NCBI GenBank assembly: GCA_910586775.1
Contig: CAJUJN010000120.1
Location: 1-8,663, forward strand
Direction: 5' to 3'
Length of the DNA: 8,663 nt
Origin: an uncultured Acetatifactor sp.
GTDB taxonomy: Bacteria > Bacillota > Clostridia > Lachnospirales > Lachnospiraceae
Shown here in pieces: positions 4,874-8,663 of the stretch. Below the pieces are notes generated by a model. It searched no databases, was not told where the DNA came from, and saw only the letters and a program-made list of their open reading frames with translations. Numbering within the stretch: position 1 is the first letter of the stretch; every line of letters begins with the position of its first letter. A program made the translations under genes and the position numbers.

Positions 4874-5710
4874 TTATGATGCTTTTTTCAGTGAGAATGT
4901 GAACTGGCCGTCGCTGCCTTCCACAAACTCCATATTTCCCGGCAGGCAGGTTTCTTTCACCACCACTTCCGGCATCCTGTCCTTTTCTGTTTCCCTGACA
5001 CGTTCTGCAGTTTCTTCCATTCCAGGCCGCTGTGAAAATCTCCAGCGGTTCAGATGATAGAACGGCGTATACCACACATCATTATCCGGATGGAGCATGG
5101 GCTTTGCCAGCGTATCCCCGATAATGATAACTGCGGGGCATCCCAGAAGGGAAAGCTGGATGTAGCACATCATGGCCGCAGTACGGTCAATGTCCTGGGC
5201 CACAAACAATACCTGCTTCTGATAGTTGATCCCATGCCTTTTCGCTGCATTGGCAAATGCGATCAGCATGGCGCCTGCACCACAGGCTGGATCGTTCACG
5301 CTGATATACCCCTTCTTTTCCAGCTCTTTTTCCATATTTTGTCCGGCAAACTGTATCTCCGCCATAAACCTGCTGATGTCATAGGGGGTAAAAAACTGCC
5401 CCTTCTGTTCCTGCTGAAGGTTCAGGGCATGGTAGAGGCTCCCCAGAAAATCCTGCTCCGGATTTTCATCCAGCGCCAGCGTAACGAGCGCCATCATCTC
5501 CGGAAAAACTTTCTGTTCCTCCGCTGTATATCTGCCAATGACCGAAAGGTACTGTTTTTCCCTTTCTTCCCGCTCCGGCACCGGAAACACGTTTGCCAGG
5601 GCCGCCGCGGTCAGATACAGGAAATCATTCCATATCTGCCATCTGGAATACCGGCTGGCATGCCGGTCGATGAGACTGCAGAACTCCTTTTGATAATCTC
5701 GTTCTTTCAA
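4874..5710 (-). CDS. N6-adenine DNA methylase-like protein lacking the NPPY/F motif
   Basis: A 278-residue protein of the HsdM/N6_Mtase type. It shows QFFTP (105-109, the entry motif of type I M subunits), SAM-binding motif I DPACGAGAM (140-148), the acidic motif around AQDIDRTAAMMCYIQLSLLG (171-190), and GDTL (198-201). The catalytic (N/D)PP(Y/F) motif IV expected shortly after is absent; the sequence instead reads HPDNDVWYTP. The target-recognition portion is also missing, since the chain ends about 70 residues later. It may bind SAM and DNA without methylating, or belong to a mobile-element branch with an unusual active site. The start is TTG 5710, with AGGGG about 7 nt upstream; the next Met is 70 residues in, beyond conserved sequence. 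The preceding gene ends 11 nt upstream, so they are co-transcribed. Confidence 0.82.
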   Translation of the reverse strand: MKERDYQKEFCSLIDRHASRYSRWQIWNDFLYLTAAALANVFPVPEREEREKQYLSVIGRYTAEEQKVFPEMMALVTLALDENPEQDFLGSLYHALNLQQEQKGQFFTPYDISRFMAEIQFAGQNMEKELEKKGYISVNDPACGAGAMLIAFANAAKRHGINYQKQVLFVAQDIDRTAAMMCYIQLSLLGCPAVIIIGDTLAKPMLHPDNDVWYTPFYHLNRWRFSQRPGMEETAERVRETEKDRMPEVVVKETCLPGNMEFVEGSDGQFTFSLKKAS

Positions 5711-5721
5711 ATTTCACCCCT

Positions 5722-6180
5722 CTATTCCGGTACACGTTCGATGCAAATTTTAAAATCCATATCTGTTCTGCTTTCCCTGACAATAACGCTTTCATGGTCT
5801 CCGCCCATTATCTTCAGGCCGCTAAGCGCCGCCTCCTCCTCGATTCTGGACAGGATCCGCTCCCCTTCCATAAATTCATCCTGGCAGCCACAGCTTTCAC
5901 ATTTGCACTCGGACAGGGTACAACGGTACTGCCTGCCATTTTCTGACATAGCAATATATGGATCACAAACCGCATATCCTTGTCTGCATAAAATAAAAAC
6001 GGCCTGTTCAAATACTTCTCTGAGGATTTCAATATTCCATGGGAACTTCTCTTCAGCTTCAGTTTCATCCAATTCCAGCACTTCTTTCAGATAGCTGTAG
6101 GTCAGATTGTCTATTGCATCTACCCTTTCTACCATTTTTTCATTCATTTCTATTTCACCTGTTTTTCTCATTTTCTCCAT
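5722..6180 (-). CDS. Small cysteine-rich protein of unknown function
   Basis: A 152-residue protein I do not recognise. AGGAG (complement of 6185-6189) sits 4 nt before ATG 6180. A start at the Met 11 codons later (MNEKMVERVDAI) is also possible, because the first residues are weakly conserved-looking Lys/Glu. The N-terminal half is helical and acidic. The centre has a tight cysteine cluster, C-x5-C-x-C-x2-C-x-C (about residues 86-97), plus Cys residues near 65 and 72, suggesting a structural zinc or redox site. The C-terminal part looks like alternating strands (SGLKIMGG, SVIVRES, DFKICIERV). It lies between the helicase fragment (16 nt upstream) and the methylase-like gene (11 nt downstream), so it is an operon member. 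A DNA-binding accessory role is only a guess. It ends with TAG. Confidence 0.75.
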   Translation of the reverse strand: MEKMRKTGEIEMNEKMVERVDAIDNLTYSYLKEVLELDETEAEEKFPWNIEILREVFEQAVFILCRQGYAVCDPYIAMSENGRQYRCTLSECKCESCGCQDEFMEGERILSRIEEEAALSGLKIMGGDHESVIVRESRTDMDFKICIERVPE

Positions 6181-6196
6181 TTCTCTCCTGATTTTC

Positions 6197-6511
6197 TTAC
6201 AGATTCATTACCATCTGCCGGTATCCGCCTTCCTCCGGCAGGGCTTTCTTTTTTTCCACCAGTTTGTTGTATTCCTGTATGACACGCTCTCCCAGACGGG
6301 TATTGCGCCGGTCACATTCCGTATTATGGATCGCCATGGCTACCGCCCTTTTATCTCCTACAATCAGTACCTGAGCCTTTGCCCTGGTAACGGCTGTATA
6401 GAAGATATTCCTTTTGAGCATGCCATAAAAGGCTGTAATCCACGGAAGGATTACGACCGGGTACTCGCTCCCCTGGCTCTTGTGGACTGTGGTCGCATAG
6501 GCATGCTCCAT
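6197..6511 (-). pseudogene. recD2: RecD2-like helicase, detached C-terminal fragment (motifs V-VI)
   Basis: This is the 3' remainder of the helicase gene. It opens at MEHAYATTVHKSQGSEYPV, which is SF1B helicase motif V. It continues with FYTAVTRAKAQVLIVGDKRA, motif VI with its arginine finger, and ends at TAA. Residues normally preceding MEHAYA in RecD2 are missing on this strand but are found on the opposite strand directly next to it (6512-6625). No ribosome site precedes the ATG at 6511, so it is probably not translated on its own. It is needed for ATP hydrolysis, so the 5' fragment should be inactive as a helicase unless the two halves are rejoined. Confidence 0.8.
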
Positions 6512-6632
6512 AACGGCGATATCGGCTATGTAACAAAAATCTATGAGGATGAGGAAGGAACCAGGAAGGCAAAGCTTACCTTCTCAGACGGGCGGAGCGT
6601 GGACTATACCTGCGATGAGATGGATATATGGA
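6507..6632. other. Inverted segment inside the recD2-like gene
   Basis: On the plus strand, 6512-6625 encodes 38 residues typical of RecD2 between motifs IV and V: NGDIGYVTKIYEDEEG, then KLTFSDGRSVDY and CDEMD. Both flanks encode the same gene on the minus strand, ending at GDRIIH on one side and resuming at MEHAYA on the other. The ends carry a short inverted repeat, TCCATA (6507-6512) and TATGGA (6627-6632). Flipping at that repeat gives an in-frame join GDRIIH-NGDIG at the upstream side but leaves the downstream side two bases out of frame. A simple reversible flip at this exact site would therefore not fully restore the gene. Confidence 0.85.
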
Positions 6633-8418
6633 TGATCCGGTCCCCGGTGCGGAAGGTATGCCCTCCGGACTGGATCTCCAGGCTGCCGCTCCCTTTCCGG
6701 CTGCAGATTTCCCACAGCCGTTCATTCAGGGAATTGACGCTGGCATCCCCTTTCCTACGGTACGGGGACAGTACCTGAACCTGATCTATCCCATAACGGT
6801 CTGCACAGGTGCGGTACAGCTCCACCACAAGGTCTCCCGCAGTCTTCGCATCCTTTGCCGGGATAAAGGTAAAGCCTTCCCCGTAGTCCAGGGAAGTATT
6901 GTTCTCCTGCATCCGGTGTGCATTGGTGATGATCCTGCTGTCCTCTCCCTGGCGGAATACCGTGTCAAGGACTGTCACCGGGATCACGCCGCACTGTACC
7001 AGCTCCCGGAACACGTTGCCGGGGCCCACACTGGGCAGCTGGTCAATGTCTCCGACCAGGACCAGACGGCTTCCTTTCCGGATGTGGCAGAAAAACTCAT
7101 AGGACAGGCGCATATCGGACATGGTAAATTCATCCGCTATGATAAAGCCTGCCTCCAGCATGCTTTCCATTTCCGCGCTGTCTTCATCATAGGTAAGCCC
7201 AAGGGCACTGTGCATGGTCATGGCCTCTGTGTGCCCTGTGCTCTCCGCCATTCTCCGGCTTGCCCTTCCTGTAGGCGCTGTCAGAAGGATGTCCGTCCCT
7301 CCCAGCTTCTTATGGATATGGAGCATTACCTTCTGTACGGTGGTCTTTCCGGTCCCCGGCCCTCCGGTGACAATGGATACCAGATGGGTAAATGCCTTCC
7401 GCACTGCATCCTCCTGTCTGGAAGACAAAGTGAGGGAAAGCTCCCGCTGGGCCTCCTTCAGAAGGATATCCAGTCCTGCCGGCACAGCACATTCCTGTGC
7501 TAAAAGGCATGCAATCGCCCTGGCAGCACCACATTCATACCCGTACTGCTTTGCCGGGTACAGCGCCCCTTCCGTATAGTAGAGGTGTTTTTCCTTCACC
7601 AGCTGGTAGAGCCTCTGATAGACCTCCAGCTCCGTCACAGCTTCTTCCCTGCAGCCGGTATTCAGCTGCTTATATACGTTCTTCTGAAATACCTGCTTTT
7701 CCTGATAAAGGTTCCCCAGCTGCAGCTCCTGCTCCATACAGTAATCAATGCAGCCGTCAATCCTCATGGGATCATTCAGGCGGCATCCTGTAGCCCTGGC
7801 GATCCTGTCAACGGTCAGGAATCCGAATCCGCTGACGGAGCAGAGGGCAAAGGGCTGGTTCTTTACTGTCTCCAGGGATGCATTTCCAAAGCATTCATAA
7901 ATCTTCTGTATCTTTTTGGGGGTAACATCAAAAGGCGCCAGATATGCCGCAAGGTCACGGACTGTCCGGCTTTCCTGATAGGAGTCCATGATGGCATCCA
8001 GCTTTTTCTGCGTGATCCCCCGGATCTCCAGAAGGCTGTCCGGATACTTCTCCATGATGTCAAAAGTCCTTGTCCCGAAACGGTTCACGATCAGCTCCGC
8101 AGTCCGCGGCCCGATCCCTTTTATCATCCCGGAAGACAGATAGGCCTGTATCCCTTCCTTTGTCTGGGGCCGGATCTCCTGCCAGCTGTCTGTCTGGAAC
8201 TGGAGCCCGTATTTCCCCTTTATCCATCTTCCCTGCAGGTCGGCTTCCACCGCATCCGTGTCGGGCAGGCTGTCCCCCTTTGCGGTGAACTCTGCGCCTG
8301 TCCCCGTATAATGCGGATCCTCTGCCTCCTTTGGGATCTCCTCCATCGTATGGAACACAAAGACACAGTATCCGTTATCTTTGTTGCAGAATATTTTCCG
8401 CACAAATCTGCACCTCAT
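6604..8418 (-). pseudogene. recD2: RecD2-like SF1B DNA helicase, N-terminal fragment (604 aa)
   Basis: This is the 5' part of an ATP-dependent RecD2-like 5'-3' DNA helicase. ATG 8418 has GGAGGAG (complement of 8424-8430) at 5 nt. Domains in order are an N-terminal OB-like region (1-85), tandem helix-hairpin-helix motifs (SGMIKGIGPRTAELI, about 96-110, and LLEIRGITQKKLDAI, about 129-143), and Walker A GGPGTGKTT (352-360). These are followed by motif Ia LLTAPTGRASRR (378-389), Walker B IIADE (426-430), motif III LVGDIDQLPSVGPG (454-467), and motif IV VFRQ (487-490). After TGDRIIHI (about 591-598) the frame enters inverted DNA and stops at TAG 6604 after SISSQV. Intact RecD2-type proteins run about 720-750 aa. 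This piece lacks motifs V and VI and should not unwind DNA. The upstream gene overlaps its start by 44 nt, suggesting coupling. Confidence 0.88.
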
Positions 8419-8662
8419 CTTTTCTCCTCCTTTCCTCTGCCCTTACCAGGGCAAACCCGTCCGGGCGTTCCCAGAGACTGTATACCGGGATGCTGCATTC
8501 CCGTGCCGTCCTTATCTCTCCTTCCATCCCGCTGCTGATGCGGTTCCCGCAGACGATCACCGCCCTGCACAGCTTCAGCACGGATATGCCGAATGCAAGG
8601 CAGGCTTCCCTTTCCTCCGGGATCCGGTCATCCAGATACGCCGGAAGGAAGCTGTGGGGCGC
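8375..8662 (-). CDS. DUF7768/DUF4406-like protein, C-terminal part (runs off window)
   Basis: The minus-strand frame is open from the window edge and ends at TAA 8375, giving 95 codons of the C-terminal region. It reads APHSFLPAYLDD, then PEEREACLAFGISVLKLCRAVIVCG, then ISSGMEGEIRTARECSIPVY. This PH-xx-x-FLDD ... PEER ... VLxxC ... G-xx-SxGM-x-x-EI-x-A ... IP pattern matches the DUF7768/DUF4406 family. That family has a fold like nucleoside 2-deoxyribosyltransferases and is common in phages and mobile elements; its substrate is not established. The conserved Ser/Glu segment is present, but the N-terminus lies outside the window. A charged tail (EERRRKDE) overlaps the first 44 nt of the helicase gene, and the helicase ribosome site lies inside it. 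It is the most upstream operon member visible. Confidence 0.75.
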   Translation of the reverse strand, partial: APHSFLPAYLDDRIPEEREACLAFGISVLKLCRAVIVCGNRISSGMEGEIRTARECSIPVYSLWERPDGFALVRAEERRRKDEVQICAENILQQR

Positions 8663-8663
8663 A

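Noticed and set aside
5054..6094. Long plus-strand frame (346 codons) across the methylase-like and Cys-rich genes
   Set aside because: It is antisense to two genes with clear motifs, starts without a ribosome site, and its protein has no recognisable domain.
6107..6778. Plus-strand frame of 223 codons as a separate gene
   Set aside because: Only its central 38 residues are meaningful, and these belong to the inverted helicase segment. The rest is antisense to helicase coding sequence.
3645..8418. Reassignment of TAG to an amino acid throughout the window
   Set aside because: The Cys-rich gene ends with TAG 5722-5724, just before the next gene's ribosome site, so TAG appears to work as a normal stop there. 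Local decay explains the other TAGs more simply.
7585..8538. Long plus-strand frame (317 codons) opposite the helicase gene
   Set aside because: It mirrors the coding strand of RecD2. The composition is Pro/Leu/Cys rich as expected of an antisense shadow.
1..8663. CRISPR array, tRNA, rRNA, or transposase/integrase gene
   Set aside because: I saw no regularly spaced repeats, no tRNA-like cloverleaf and no transposase or recombinase motifs on either strand.

Overview
The window looks like part of a plasmid-like or integrative-conjugative element from a Gram-positive Firmicute, most likely a gut Clostridia/Lachnospiraceae. This rests on strong AGGAGG-type ribosome sites before most genes, moderate base composition, an actin-type ParM/ParR partition pair, two small XRE-type repressors, and a replication/repair cargo (RecD2-like helicase, Toprim protein, single-strand-annealing-like protein, N6-methylase-like protein). 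The taxon is an inference from gene content. No marker gene is present.

Left part (1-1631): two back-to-back regulatory modules of the same design. Each has a short acidic protein of unknown function on the minus strand and a small XRE repressor on the plus strand, with a divergent promoter region carrying repeats that look like repressor operators. Module 1 is 134-800 and module 2 is 886-1631. Bidirectional hairpin terminators close the modules at 804-845 and 1610-1653.

Middle (1663-3122, minus strand): parM followed 5 nt later by parR, expressed from a promoter near 3094-3122. Their leader holds two adjacent strong hairpins (2995-3087) that resemble a dispersed palindromic repeat of gut Lachnospiraceae. 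A rho-independent terminator at 3165-3203 separates this unit from the operon upstream.

Right part (3219-8662, minus strand): a long co-directional operon, in transcription order DUF7768-like protein (partial) -> recD2-like helicase -> Cys-rich small protein -> N6-methylase-like protein -> ERF/Rad52-like protein -> Toprim/DUF3854-like protein. Two of these genes are visibly broken. The helicase gene carries an inverted internal segment of about 114 bp: 38 codons between motifs IV and V now read on the opposite strand. This splits it into a 604-aa piece and a 104-aa piece. The ERF-like gene has an in-frame TAG before a C-terminal ExoX-like domain, and that tail runs out of frame into a 5'-truncated Toprim gene with its own in-frame TAG. 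The partition and regulatory genes look intact while the DNA-processing operon is decaying, or the assembly has captured an alternative or erroneous state there.
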